From Brassica napus (taxonomy: Eukaryota > Streptophyta > Magnoliopsida > Brassicales > Brassicaceae): DNA of 64,000 nt. Where the stretch lies: contig NW_026015142.1 of NCBI RefSeq assembly GCF_020379485.1, positions 32,757 through 96,756 on the forward strand, written 5' to 3'. Below the pieces are notes generated by a model, which ran no database searches, was not told the DNA's origin, and saw only the letters and a program-made list of their open reading frames with translations. How positions within the stretch are numbered: the first letter of the stretch is position 1; every line of letters starts with the position of its first letter. This document shows positions 48,178 through 60,236 of the stretch, one piece after another. The position numbers and the translations under genes were made by a program.

Positions 48178-48548
48178 AAATTCTCTAGGATAGGCCTAAA
48201 AATGTTTTTGTCACAAATATAGATCTTAAAATAAAAATGACCAAAATAAACTTTAATGTTTTATCAAAAGAAATAAATATACACTTATACCCCTAGGTTT
48301 AATTAATCTAGACATTAAGGTTTAGAGTTAAAGAGTGGAATTTAGGATTTAAGGTTTATGATTTAGGGTTTAGAGTTTAGGGTTTAGAGTTGAGGAGTGG
48401 AGTTTTGGGGATAGGATTTCAATTTTTTTAAAATAAAAAACATTTAAAATTTTCAAAATAAAAAATAAAAAATGTTATTTTGGGCACTTTAGTTTTTGAG
48501 GTCTATTTTTGTGACAAAAACTTAAAAATGGCTATTTGAGAGAATTAC
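48178..48548. mobile_element. MULE-type MITE, about 370 bp
   Basis: The left end AATTCTCTAGGATAGGCCTA and TTTTTGTCACAAATATAG are matched in inverse orientation by CTATTTTTGTGACAAAAAC and GGCTATTTGAGAGAATT at the right end, giving about 45-bp imperfect terminal repeats, as in Mutator-like MITEs abundant in Brassica. The centre has repeated TTTAGGGTTTAGAG words. The target duplication is not clear. Non-coding. Confidence 0.65.
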
Positions 48549-48973
48549 CCTATTAGAAACCACCTATTTAAAAAATAATTTGTATAAATAAAAGTATACA
48601 CATTAGAATAAGCACATAAATCAAAACCAATTCTTTTTGTTTATTTACAATCATGTTTTTGGTAAATAAACCAAAACAATTATTTTATTTACTTTATACG
48701 GTATATAATTAAACTTTAATGACATTGACATAAATAAATATAGTACATTTTAATATAAATATTTATTATTGACACTTTGTACTCATATAATTTTATTAAC
48801 ATTTGTATATTTACTGTAACAAAAATTTAAACTGTTAATCACAAAACTTCCAACGTTAGATTTTTGAATACAAATTTCAAAAATAAATATTAAGATCTCA
48901 ATAGTTTTTCAATGTGAATTTTGAAATTAGCATATTTTTATATTTTTATATAGTATATAATTTAATTTAAGCG

Positions 48974-49005
<32 letters not shown>

Positions 49006-49378
49006 TACCTATTAGTGAGACTTCATATTCATACGATTTACGATCATTTGTATCTTGATTGAACAAAAAAAGTTAAACCGTTGATCCAAATTTTCAAAGT
49101 GTGACATTTACCATTCTTAGTAATTTATAGTCGTTCTAAAAAAAATCAAAATATAACATATAAGAACAAATCTAAATGTGATTTTTAATTTCTTTTAATA
49201 ATATAAAATTAAACAAAAAGATAGAGTATACAAAAATTGTTATCAAATATATATTATTCATAATTATTAATTATTGTATATATGTTAATTATGTTAGGTA
49301 ATTCCATAGCTTTTATTTAAGGAAAGAAATAAGAATATTCGTTTGTACACTACTAATCAATTTATAGTTAATTTAATA

Positions 49379-49415
<37 letters not shown>

Positions 49416-49514
49416 ACCAACTTATTATTCTAAGATTCTAAGAGTCATCCTAGTAATGACACGTACCTACGAAAACATGTTGTAATGCTCTAGGATTATT
49501 ATATAGGGGATTAA
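48549..49514. other. AT-rich intergenic DNA, no gene
   Basis: Contains (TA)n tracts at 48975-48998 and 49381-49413. No coding signal. Confidence 0.5.
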
Positions 49515-49930
49515 CTAATAAGAGGACTCTGCGTTTATAAAGATAAATTGGAACAATTGAGTGCAAGCACCATGTCCAAGACAATCCGTCGTTGTGTTCT
49601 GAGCGCTGGGAAAATGTGTAATCTTATTGTCCTTGATTCGTCGTATTTTTTCGAGGTAGAATACAAAATCATGTCCTTCATCAGGTTCCGAGACCATCTT
49701 CACCAACCGAGAATAATCTGTCGTAAACGTTACATAGAGTTGTCGCAGATTATATGATCCATCGTACATATGAAAGCTTCCAATTCTACGTGTAGAAGGG
49801 AAAAGTTGTTCCTTGTATTCTTGGCCCATATTAATCCATCAAAATCCTCTAATGTACTATACCAATCATTTCCAGAGTATATAATTAATGATCCTTCCAA
49901 GATCCATTAGTAAAACACCATCTTTCTATT
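49515..49930 (-). pseudogene. LINE RNase H remnant, strongly decayed
   Basis: The minus strand frame 49829-49515 gives MGQEYKEQLFPSTRRIG, then LYVTFTTDYSRLVKMVSEPD, which aligns with the RNase H region FATDCSQLVKMVSKPEEWP of the LINE at 33262-34608. The preceding DNA (to about 49930) also fits that domain with shifts. Frameshifts and substitutions remove the catalytic set. No tail or target duplication is evident. Confidence 0.65.
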
Positions 49931-50656
49931 CGTGAAGACATATTTTGTGTTTCTTTGTTGTTGAATTAATTAGGAGTTTTCATCCGCCATGCACATAAAT
50001 AATAATTTTAAATATAATATTTTTTTACTTGAAAATAAAATTTTAGTTTACCTTTGAAAATTAATTTTTTACTATTTTAAATTACCGGTTTGGAAAAAAT
50101 AAAACCATAACTGTATTTTGTAGTTTTATTCTTTTTGATTTGGTTTAAAAATTTTAATTTAATATTATTTAAATTTTAGTAGGGTTAAAATTACATTTTA
50201 TAAAAATATTTTTTTTAATTTAGATTATATTATACTCTATGTAATGATTATCTATTCAAATAGTTCTCTTATCACCTACTTTAAATCTGTCGATATTTAA
50301 CTATATAAATTTTAATAATATAGTATTCATGAGCCATGCACATAAATAAATTTTTTAATATAATATTATTTTATTTTCTAATAAATTAGATTAGATTTGG
50401 AAATTATTTTCTATAATTTAACTTCGTCGGTATGTAAAAAATAAAACCATAAATGTATTCTTTTGTAGTTTTTTCTTTTGATTTGGTTAAGTATTTTACT
50501 TTAATTTTAACTAAATTACAATAGAGTTAATATTACATTTTATAAGAAAATAGATTACATTTCATAAAAATAAAATTTTAATTTATATTATATTGTATTT
50601 AATGGTATTTGTTTTAAATATGTCTCTTAACATGTAGTTTTAAATATGTCTATATT

Positions 50657-50712
<56 letters not shown>

Positions 50713-51460
50713 AAACTTTAGATTATTATTTCGTTAAATAATGTTAAGCTATTGAAATTTTTTTTTAATTAATATAATGAACCGATAAATTTAAATAAAA
50801 TTCTAATCATTTGAATATCAAAACAATTATTTGATTAGTGTTTATTTAGTTTTGTATTTGTTAATACACACTTACAACTAATTTTGAGTATATATACATA
50901 TATACAAGATATGGTATATAAATTGATGTAAAAATATATTTGTAATTATATTTAGTTTATTTTTATTAATTTATATATATGTATATTTTAATATAATGGT
51001 GATATATGAGTTATTAATTAATATTATTTGTAAATAGTTTTGGTAAAATAAAAATTTATAGAAAAAATTACATTAACGGATATATGAATTAATGGTTATC
51101 ATATTAAAAAAATTACGAAAAACATAAATTTTTATAAGGAAAATTGTACATGTCATAATTTTCAAAAGTCATATCATCATTTTTTGTTAAAAATTGAATG
51201 TGGTGATGATACATGTGCAAATCATTTCACAAATAATGTTTAGGGGATACCAACATCAAGTGATTGATGATGCTGAAATGAAATCATCTCCATTCTTAAT
51301 TTGAATTCTTCTTGCATTTATTTGAATTTCAAGAATGGTGAAAACCAGACTTAGCATAAAAATTTGGCTATCGAGGATTTTGAACTGGTGAGTTAGGTAG
51401 TCTTTGTCGGTGAGGTAGATTGGGACCATGAGGATTTGGGGGACTGAAAGGAGCAATGAT
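49931..51460. other. very AT-rich intergenic DNA, no gene
   Basis: Includes two related blocks (about 49990-50180 and 50335-50520, sharing TGTAGTTTTWTTCTTTTGATTTGG and CATGCACATAAATAA) and a 50-bp (TA)n microsatellite at 50660-50709. The blocks suggest an old tandem duplication of about 345 bp. No gene. Confidence 0.5.
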
Positions 51461-51468
51461 GATGCATC

Positions 51469-51675
51469 CAGGGGCGAATCTAGAGTTTTTTCCAGTTGGT
51501 GCATTATTGATATAAAATTGAAAATGACAAAAACTGAGACTCGAACTTAAGATATTATGGGTGCACACAATGATTTTTTACCATCTTAACCGATGATTTT
51601 GTTAATAAAATTCTGAATATTAATAATATTATGGGTGCATGGGACCCCATAGTTACTAACCTGGCTACGCCTCTG
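51469..51675. mobile_element. hAT-type MITE, 207 bp, perfect target duplication
   Basis: The ends CAGGGGCGAATCTAG (51469) and GGCTACGCCTCTG (to 51675) are inverted. The identical 8-mer GATGCATC flanks both sides (51461-51468, 51676-51683). Non-coding; small frames reading across it are not genes. Confidence 0.9.
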
Positions 51676-51683
51676 GATGCATC

Positions 51684-52202
51684 CTACACGGTGAGGAGGC
51701 GCTGGACAAAAGATGTTCGAGGATTGAATTTTGTTGTTTCTAGAAAAATCTTAAATTTAAAGATCAATATAAGTTGAATTAAAAGGCTTAGTTATTGTGA
51801 TTCTTAAAATTCACACTAAGTATTTAGAGTGTTTGTTTATAATATATTAAGGAAGAAAGAATTTAGGACACAAAACTCTTTAGAACAATAACTATGTAAT
51901 CAGAAATGCTATGACAGTAATTAACTGTATTATTGAATATCGGGTCGCAAGATCACAAGTATGAACAAAATTAAAACTAATCTTAAGAGAAACGAATAAG
52001 ACAAGGTCGGTGTGTTTTATTGAGAAAACTCAATGTCTGAATGTATGTATCTGGTGTGTGTGTGTGTGTGTCTGCCGATATCACCATTCTTCTTTTTATA
52101 TTTGTTGTTGTTTACCCTCTACATCTCCTCCAACTTCTTCATTGCGATCCCATATATTTGACATACATTTAGATATTTTTCTCCTTAAAACGTGTGGATA
52201 TA
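51684..52202. other. intergenic DNA, no gene
   Basis: Contains a short (TG)n run at 52052-52068 and no recognisable gene. Confidence 0.45.
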
Positions 52203-52743
52203 TCTCTATTATTAAAAGAGAAGTACCAATATAAATTGCCCCTTAGTTTTCAAAGTTATTTACATTTTAATGCCACCGAAGTAATAAATATACCTCCTTT
52301 TAGTATTTTTGTCTTTTATAGTTTAATTAATGCATTTTCTTAAAATAATAAAGTATAACAAATTATGTTTATTTATTAAAAAATATTTCTTATAATCTGG
52401 GCAAACAATAAATTATACTTAGTCAATGTCAAAAATGTAATAAAATTTTATTATTACGGGGTGGTTATTTTTTATTTTGGTATATTAACTATGTCTAAAA
52501 AACATAAAAGTGTTATAAAAATACATAATATAAACCACAAAATTTTAAATAATATATTGAATTATTTAATCGTATTAATTAAATATAAAAATAGATAACC
52601 ATTTTATTTTACATTAAAATTTTGATTCATAAAAAATATATTTGCACGAACACACGAGTTATATTTTAAAAATAGGGTTGTAACAGTTGACGGATCAAAA
52701 AATAAAATAAAATGATTGTATTTAGAAATATATTAAATAATTA

Positions 52744-52777
<34 letters not shown>

Positions 52778-53476
52778 TTTAAAAACATATATTACCATTT
52801 ATACAAGATAAACATATATTATTAAAAGAGAAGTACCAATATAAATTACCCCTTAGTTTTCAAAGTTAGTTACATTTTAATGTCACTGAACTAATAAATT
52901 TACCTATCTTTTAGTATTCTTGTCTTTTATAGTTTAATTAATGCATTTTCCTAAAATAAAGTATAACAAATTATGTTTATTTATTAAAAAATGTTTCCTA
53001 TAATCTGGGTAAACAATAAATTATACTTAGTCAATATCAAAAATGTAACAAGATTTTATTATTACGGGGTGGTTATTTTTTATTTTGGTATATTAACTAC
53101 GTCTAAAAACATAAAGGTGTTATAAAAATACATAATATAAACCACAAAATTTTAAATAATATATTGAATTATTTAATCGTATAAATCAAATATAAAAATA
53201 GATAACCATTTTATTTTACATTAAAATTTTGATTCATAAAAATATATTTGCACAAACACACGAGTTATATTTTAAAAATAGGGTTGTAACAGTTGACGGA
53301 TCAAAAATAAAATAAAATTATTCATTATAAATTCTAAAATGATTGTGTTTAAAATATATTAAATAATTATTTAATATATATATATATATAAATTTTAAAA
53401 ACATATATTACCATTTATATAAGATAAATATTTTTTTTGCAAACCAAAATGAATATCTGCGCGGGTCAAGCTCTAG
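52203..53476 (+). mobile_element. Helitron with head-to-tail partial duplication
   Basis: It starts TCTCTATTATTAAAAGAGAA after A (52202) and ends CTGCGCGGGTCAAGCT, CTAG (to 53476) before T. A second copy of the 5' region, with the start degraded to CATATATTATTAAAAGAGAA, begins near 52814; the word AAGTACCAATATAAATT is at 52221 and 52831, exactly 610 bp apart, and the copies match for about 590 bp. The first copy stops just before the 3' terminal region, so only one 3' end is present. It is non-coding and holds (TA)n runs in each copy. Confidence 0.85.
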
Positions 53477-53520
53477 TTATACTTACATCTGCATACTATC
53501 CTATTTTCGTGTAAATATGA

Positions 53521-53581
<61 letters not shown>
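53521..53581. repeat. (TA)n(GA)n compound microsatellite
   Basis: About 8 TA units run directly into about 22 uninterrupted AG units. A long perfect GA tract is likely to be highly polymorphic. Confidence 0.97.
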
Positions 53582-53585
<4 letters not shown>

Positions 53586-54258
53586 GTATTACATTTCTAT
53601 TCTAGTTTCTAAATAAAATAGAACACAACAAAGTTGTATCTCGTTTGAAAATAAAATATAACTACAGCATATGTATGTGTTATAGATTTAAAATCGAGTT
53701 TCTGTAATATTGTATAAAATCTAAATATATGTTTGTTTTGAAAGTTTCAAATCATATTATGTGTATAAAATATATGTCTTAAATATGTTAATATAAAGTT
53801 TTATCACTTTTTGAATGAAAACAATTAAAAGTTGAAAGGACCGGGAAAACAAATTTGTAAAAAAAACTTGTCCATCGTGAGTGTGAGAGAGAAGAGTAAT
53901 ATGTCAATTATTATACAATACAAAGAATATATCATGGCATATAGCTTGATATGATCATTTGGTGAATTAAAGTTTTTTTTTATATACAACCAAATTCCCA
54001 AATATTTTGTTGGTTAACTTTTTTTGGTCAACTCAAATTTCCCATATTTATATTGAGAAAAAATTCTTGATTTTTAGTTTAAGATATTCTAAAAGGAAAG
54101 TTCCTATTTAATAATTATATATATTTACTTTTAAATAATTATATATATATATATTAATTAGCATATGGCACAAACTAATTTATATTGTCATGTGATCATA
54201 TATTTATCAATTTTGGAAACCAAAAATAGAATAATTTTTTTTTCTTTATCACAAAAAA
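53582..54258. other. AT-rich intergenic DNA, no gene
   Basis: No coding or element signal recognised. Confidence 0.45.
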
Positions 54259-55754
54259 TCTCTATAATATTATTTGAGAAGTCACTTTTCTAGGTGTCGC
54301 GCTCACGTTAACTCTTACGGTTGTTGATTACTATGATACCCCTAATAAAATAAAAAAGTCCATTTAATTCTTTACTTTTTAAAATTTTCCAAAAACAATA
54401 TAAATAAAAAGGAAACATTTATAAATTTTTTAAAATAATTTAAAAATAAAAATATATGTATATATAATATGATTTCATAAAAAAAGGAAAGTTCACAAAA
54501 TAGTAATATTCCATTTAAAAAATATCTTTAAGTAACAAAAATATACTTTTGAAGTAATAAAATACTTTTTTAATCTACATCTTCTTAGATGAAATATGTA
54601 TTTGTAGATAATGCGATTTCATTAAAAAAAAAGTTCACACAAATGATCTTGGTATTAGAAAAGAAATATTTTTCTTTTAAAACATAATTTTACACAATAC
54701 AAATATATACTTTCAAAGTAATTGAATTTTTTATATATATCTATATATTTTCTTAGATGATTACACAAAATAGTTAAGTAACATAAACGTATATAGGTTT
54801 AATTGACAAAAAAATAAATTTTTATTATTATTATTGAAATGTTTATTTATGTTTTTTCATATATTTAGTTTACTATAATATCTTACAATTACGGGAAAAT
54901 AAATAAATTTTATTTTACTTATATAATATAATTTATAAAATACAATCACATTTTTACTGCATATTTTAAGAGATATTGAAAAAACTAAAAATAAATTTTA
55001 GTAATAAACATATTAACAAATGAACATATTAGCAACTAATCCAACTTATATCTAAAATCATAGATGTAACTAAAATAAGAATGTATAATTTATTAGCAAC
55101 TAACCCAACTTATATATAAAATCATAGATGTAACTACAATAAGAATGTATAATTTATTTATTTTGTTTATATAATAATAATTTATTTATTTTGTTTATAT
55201 AATAATAGTTTATTTATTTTATAAATTTAAATTATATGATGACTTAAAACCTATTAACAAATGATAAATAAAATACTAACTCACTGTTACAATTTAGATC
55301 TTTTGTAAAATTTATATATATGCATGAGACTTTAGAATATTATCATTATATTAATTTATGTTATTTGAAATCAGACATTTTAGTTTATTTTTTATTTTAT
55401 TCTAATCACAATATATCTTAAATTATACATAATCTTAATAAAATATACTTATGTATTTAAGACAACAACCAACCTAAAATGTAAATAAGAAAATTAATCA
55501 AAATTAATATATTTACAAAAATAATTATTATAGTTGAATTCAAATAATATGTCCAAATGACAACTAAATTGACTATAAAAACAACAAAATCAATTAGATA
55601 AATATTTAATTAAAGTAATATGATATAATTAATATAAATTATACATAAAAATTATAAATTAATTTGAAATTAAAAATAAATATCAATTAATTATCATATT
55701 ATATTTATTTTATAAATATTTATGTCCGTGCATGAGCACGGGAAAATCACCTAG
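54259..55754 (+). mobile_element. Helitron, non-autonomous, 1.5 kb
   Basis: It starts TCTCTATAATATTATTTGAG after A and ends with the perfect hairpin CCGTGC-ATGA-GCACGG, GAAAATCAC, CTAG (to 55754) before T. The body is AT-rich with a short direct repeat (GCAACTAAYCCAACTTATAT near 55031 and 55093). It has no gene. Confidence 0.85.
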
Positions 55755-55796
55755 TATATCTAATATAATCAGTCCAACCAATCATGGGCTGGTTAA

Positions 55797-56100
55797 CAGT
55801 GCTGGCTTCACATATGAGGCGGTTAGTGCGACCGCTCTAGGACCACTCCAATTTCAAATTTTTTTGTTTGATTTTTTTTGTTAACATGTAAACGTTATAT
55901 AATACTATGTTTAAATTTAGATGACCATAATATAAAATTATGATAATGCAAATTTTTGTAAAAATAAATAAAAGCAAATACAAACAGTTATTTAATAATA
56001 ATTTAAAAATATTTTCTTCAAATATATATTTTTAAGAAAATATAGCTTTAAAAAATAATTTTGCAGCCCAAGGGCCCCTAGTTGCAACCAGCCGGCCCTG
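55797..56100. mobile_element. hAT-type MITE, 304 bp, perfect target duplication
   Basis: The ends CAGTGCTGGCT (55797) and AGCCGGCCCTG (to 56100) are inverted, and CTGGTTAA flanks both sides (55789-55796, 56101-56108). The interior is AT-rich and non-coding. It inserted 42 bp downstream of the Helitron end. Confidence 0.88.
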
Positions 56101-56225
56101 CTGGTTAATTTCATCATGCAGCTTTTTATAAGATATTTACGTTTGTTCATATCATGAATAATTAATTACAGCCAATATTCTAATATATATATAGTTGGAA
56201 AACAACCTAGGTCTAACGCGAGTCC

Positions 56226-56226
<1 letters not shown>

Positions 56227-56262
<36 letters not shown>
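56227..56262. repeat. poly-C tract, 36 nt, abutting an F-box ATG
   Basis: The run of 36 C ends directly before ATG 56263. It lies where the leader of the F-box gene would be. Confidence 0.95.
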
Positions 56263-57077
56263 ATGGAATCACTGCAGCAGAACGATCGTCAAACCATCAC
56301 TACAGGATCGTCAAACTCAGACCCTGTCCCAGATGATGTCATTGTCGAGATACTCTCTAGATTACCAACGAGAGAAAAAAGAGATTTAGTTGGATAAAAA
56401 CTTATTTGGGGTATGATCCGGTTGAGAAACAAGTCAAGGTATTGAGAATAACATGGGAATGTGAAGTATACCATGCAATCTCTGACGAGCATCAAGTTCT
56501 GACATTAGAAACTGATAAAATGTCATGCAGAACGATTGAATGTGGTACACCTCATTCTCCTAGTTCTGGTGGTGTATGCATCAGTGGTGTTTTGTACTAC
56601 AAAGCTGCTGATCAATTATTTTCCAAAGTTTCTATGATTGTATGCTTTGACGTTAGATCTGAGAAGTACAACTTTGTTAGAGTTAGAGAAAGTTCCATTG
56701 GAGCAGTGGATACTACAACAACTCTGATAAACTATAAAGGTAAATTGGCTTCACTTATGATGGAAAGGTCTTATAGCTTTTGGAGCAGTATAAGTTTTGA
56801 CATGTGGGTTCTACAAGACCCCGAAAAACAAGAATGGTCGAAGCATACTTACAAGTTTCCCATCTTGAGTAATGAAGTTAGAGAGGACACGTTATACTGT
56901 GTTAGAGTGTCTGGTACAAATGAAATTGTGTTATTTCCCAAATATGTATCCGACCCTTTTTATATTTTTTACTACAATCTCCAGAAGAAAACTAGCAGAA
57001 GAGTTGAAATCCAAGGAATTCGAGGGAAAAAGGTTTATACTTTTCTCGACCATATAGAGGACGCGAAGCTTACGTAA
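56263..57077 (+). pseudogene. F-box protein (FBA type 3), internally deleted
   Basis: ATG 56263 opens MESLQQNDRQTITTGSS, and SDPVPDDVIVEILSRLPTRE is a normal F-box beginning. The frame then stops at a TAA near 56395. In another frame the sequence resumes as RFSWIKTYLGYDPVEKQVKV and continues without interruption through the F-box-associated type 3 domain (HQVLTLETDKMSCRTIECG, GGVCISGVLYYKA, MIVCFDVRSEKY, FDMWVLQDPEKQEWSKHTY, IFYYNLQKKTSRRVEIQG, VYTFLDHIEDAKLT) to TAA 57075-57077. Against intact relatives about 130-150 residues between F-box and FBA domain are missing, plus a frame change. The product would lack most of the SKP1-binding F-box, so I treat it as a pseudogene. The long intact 3' frame suggests the deletion is recent. 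Confidence 0.8.
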
Positions 57078-57500
57078 GTGTTTGGATTGTCTCATCATAA
57101 GGACTGTAATAGAGCCATGATCTTTCTACATGTTTTCTTTTCTTTTTGATATTCCTTATCTTCGGTTTGTCTTTGATGTGTTATTTATCTATCCTCTTGT
57201 TCAATGTGTTTCATGCACTCTGGAGCTAGAAATTGTAATGTTACAAGAAAGATGCGTACTTGGTAATATTTTAAAAAGTAATTCATCTGGATATGTATAC
57301 ATATATTCTGCTCAATATACACACAAACAGCTCCGGCCGGCTGCCTTACGGGGGCAGTAAGTGTAACCGCCTCTGGACCGGTTCAACATGTTTTAAAAAT
57401 GGAGTTAAATTTGAAGTAGATTGGAAATTTTTTTAATCTAAACTCTATTATGAAATAAAAATTGAATGTGTAGGAGATGCTATTATAAACAATTTCGCAG
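57078..57500. other. F-box 3' flank, no gene
   Basis: Sequence after the F-box stop. It includes CTCCGGCCGGCTGCCTTACG (57330-57349) and CCGCCTCTGGACCGG (57367-57381), GC-rich words like hAT ends, but no full element could be delimited. Confidence 0.35.
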
Positions 57501-57585
57501 ATGTGTAAAGGGTATTTTCTGTATGAATACGTTACAAACAACTGGTATGGCTATGTTTGGTCGGCCTGATTCATGTGAGATCTAA
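57501..57585 (+). pseudogene. possible last-exon scrap of a DCC thiol-disulfide oxidoreductase-like gene
   Basis: After an acceptor-like TTTCGCAG (57493-57500) the frame reads MCKGYFLYEYVTNN and then, one base out of frame, AMFGRPDSCEI with a TAA at 57583-57585. This resembles the end of plant DCC-domain proteins, and a DCC gene (At1g52590 as I recall) lies between the signal peptidase and rhomboid genes in Arabidopsis, just where this sits. The match is short and needs one frameshift, so it is tentative. No upstream exon was seen. Confidence 0.35.
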
Positions 57586-57843
57586 GAATACATCATTGAT
57601 TGTGATCTTGGTTTGCTACAACAGAGTATATGAAAATGTTTCCTACAGTTAATATATTTTTTCTTATACAGATTGTATAGTTACAACAGCCTTTGAACAT
57701 GCATGATACATATATGTAGTACTTCTGAATCGTCAAATGTATAAACCTTTCTGATGATGATATTTGTATCAAATATGGAAAAATCTTGGGATCTTGTGAA
57801 ATGATCTTTTACAGAGAATGTGTCAGTGGTTGGCTACAAGATG

Positions 57844-59259
57844 CTAATTGACGTCCCTGAATGGCTCGCTCCCTACGGTATGTTCTCTGAGAAGCTTAGC
57901 ATATCCCGCAATGAATCTGCAGAGATTTCAAACACAAAGGTCAATCATTTACATATTTTTTGGACAATAGTCATTGAGTCTTTTTTTTTTTTTTTGTGAA
58001 CTTACCCCGCAAGAAGGATGGCTAGAGATGTAAACCTGAAAACGTGCTGATAACACTTGTATTTTGATTTCTTATGTTTCATGTCATAACCAGGAGGAAT
58101 ATATTTGGGGCTCACGTATCCGTACTGCGGACGAAGAAGAAGGACAAACCCAAGCAAGAAACCAGCAAGAAATCCTCCACAATGAGCAGAGTTGTCCACA
58201 CGTGGTAAGAATCCAACACTTAGGTTCAGTGCAATGATCAAGATCAATGTCATAAGTGCGGTACACTGCAAAAGTCATTAAGATCAGCCTTCAATAATGT
58301 ACCATAAACCGAGCCGGTCATGAGATATTGGAGGAGGGGAGGGATTTTAAACAATTTAGTAAGGACTTTAGTAAAAAGAAATTATAACAATTTGGGGATC
58401 GGTGTTTATATATAAGTAAAAAACTTTGTGGACCAAATGGTAATGTTTCACTTGATTATGTTCATGACTGGCTTTAACCAATAAGGTTGAAGATGATAAA
58501 CTTTCACCTTATTTTCATAGATTGTCCAGTTTGTGATCAGCTCTGAGAGCATTGCACCTAGTAACCCGAACAAGGCGCCAGATGCTCCTACTGATACCCT
58601 TTCTCCTCTTGAATCTGTCAAGCAAGACATAAGGCTTCCACCAAGACCGGAAAGAACATACAACGCTCCGATTCTCACTGTAGATAATAGCAAGTTCAAG
58701 TTCGTGACAACCTAAAAACATAGATATAGGGGTTTTAGAGATTCTTACAGAATCCGAATTCTTGTTCAAGACGCATTCCGATACAGAGGAGGCTGATCAT
58801 GTTAGCCAGAAGGTGAAGGAGTCCACCGTGAAGCCATATGCAAGAGATGAGGCGCCATCTCTCACCTTCCTCCACAAGTCTCCTCTCAAGAGCTCCAAGC
58901 CTTTTCAGCCTAGTTCAACAACAAATGATGCCATCCATCATGTATATAAGGATATAACCAAGTTGTAACAATTCTTGTCCTTACGTGGGAATAGAAGGAC
59001 CGAGAAGCATATTCTCCTTGATAGGTTGAAACGAAAGCCTTCCAAGGACATCAAACAAGAGACACTCATCTGATCTCGCGGGACAATCGTTCACATACAT
59101 TGTAATGGTGAATGTGACGAAGTTTGCTGCGAAGATGAGAGGCACGAGCCATGCATACCATGGCACGGGAATGGGAGGGCGAAACGGAGGTCGAGCTGGT
59201 GGTGGTAATGGTGGTAATCCGTTTTCGATGTCTGATGGGTTCGGCGGTCTCTTCCCCAT
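57844..59259 (-). CDS. RBL5: rhomboid-like intramembrane serine protease (RBL5 type)
   Basis: Five exons on the minus strand (58985-59259, 58749-58909, 58508-58677, 58006-58265, 57844-57916) join in frame to 312 aa. The N-terminus [14 protein letters not shown] leads into a proline-rich cytosolic stretch (about residues 15-33) and the first membrane helix ([14 protein letters not shown]). Rhomboid signatures follow: [20 protein letters not shown], catalytic Ser178 in [12 protein letters not shown] and catalytic His230 in [16 protein letters not shown]. The C-terminus is [13 protein letters not shown] to a TAG at 57844-57846. Both catalytic residues are present, so it should be an active intramembrane protease, probably in secretory-pathway membranes. 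The exon 3 acceptor (CTACAG|TG) was chosen because it restores EFGF-LRIGALY. Position next to phospholipase D alpha matches Arabidopsis At1g52580. Confidence 0.93.
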
Positions 59260-60236
59260 TTCTGGAAAAGAGTATGACGCGCGTTTTCTCGTTGGCCTTG
59301 TGGTTGAGGTTTGAGGATGAGAATGGAGTTCAGGAAAATCCGGGAGAATGTGAAGCTGCGAGAGAGATTCGGAAAAACTTGTGGCCCAAGTAAGGGTTTT
59401 GACTTTTTAATTACACTAGGCAGTTATGTTCGGTAAAATGGTTTGGTCTTAACCAAAAGGATTCCAATAACAACCAGCTTGGAGAAGAATAATTAACCAA
59501 ACCGAGTCAACTAAATTTTTTTAAGTACCGCAGAAATTAATATATAAATTGACATGGAAATTTAATTTATGTTATGTAAACTGAAATAATATTTTTTTAA
59601 AAATCATATAACAAAAGAAAACCTAATTTCTGGCCTATTTTCTAACCGATTTTAAAAACACTTTTAGTGTCATCTTTCTCGGTAATCCCTGTGATTTGGA
59701 CCATGTCTTTAAACTCACTGCGCGTAGTTTTTGGAGATGAATCGTCGTAACAGACCTTTACATATAGTAATTAATAAATTTATTTGTAAAAGTCATTTTG
59801 TCTTTGCTTCATCTTCTATTAATATCACACAAAATATTCAGCAGCTTCACACACATACAAAGTAGCTCTCATTCAAAGAGCTTTCTTCTCGGATCAAAAT
59901 CTTGAAATCTTAATAAACCAGCTTCTCTCATCTCTCTCTCAATCTCTGAAAAGTTGAAAGGTACCACCCCTTCTTGATTCCTTATAGATCTTTGTGTGAC
60001 ATCCAGATTTGTTTTACCTTCTTGAATGTCTCTGTTGATCCAGTTTTATTTTGATCGAGATCATTTCTTCAGTTTTAGTATTGGTCGGTGTAGTTTAAGA
60101 CAATTGATGAATTGATCTCTGATCTTGAAGCATTTTATCTAATATCCAAGATTTGCTTTAATTAACAATGTATGAGGAAACAAATACTATCTCTTACTTA
60201 TGTGTTATAATTTTATTGATGTTTATAGGCGAAAAA
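59260..60236. promoter_or_regulatory. shared divergent promoter region, RBL5-like and PLD alpha
   Basis: The 977 bp separates two divergently transcribed start codons. On the PLD side a 5' UTR intron is likely: donor TTGAAAG|GTACC at about 59960 and acceptor GTTTATAG at about 60228, just before ATG 60237. CT-rich leader sequence (CTTCTCTCATCTCTCTCTC, about 59922-59940) precedes it. No TATA box can be assigned with confidence. Confidence 0.5.

Noticed and set aside
48340..48405. Telomere-like TTTAGGG words, possible interstitial telomere
   Set aside because: The words are irregular (TTTAGGG mixed with TTTAGAG and TTTAAGG) and lie inside a MULE-type MITE with inverted ends, so they are family sequence and not a telomeric array.
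5066..55746. GC-rich hairpins such as CCCGGGCTACGCCCGGG taken as transcription terminators
   Set aside because: Each lies a fixed short distance from a CTAG end with a matching TC...TTAAAA start far away, so they are Helitron 3' terminal hairpins.
57813..57943. Plus-strand exon-like frame reading [16 protein letters not shown] with AG and GT at its ends
   Set aside because: It is the antisense of the last rhomboid exon, whose minus-strand reading ([12 protein letters not shown]) fits the protein family and joins in phase.
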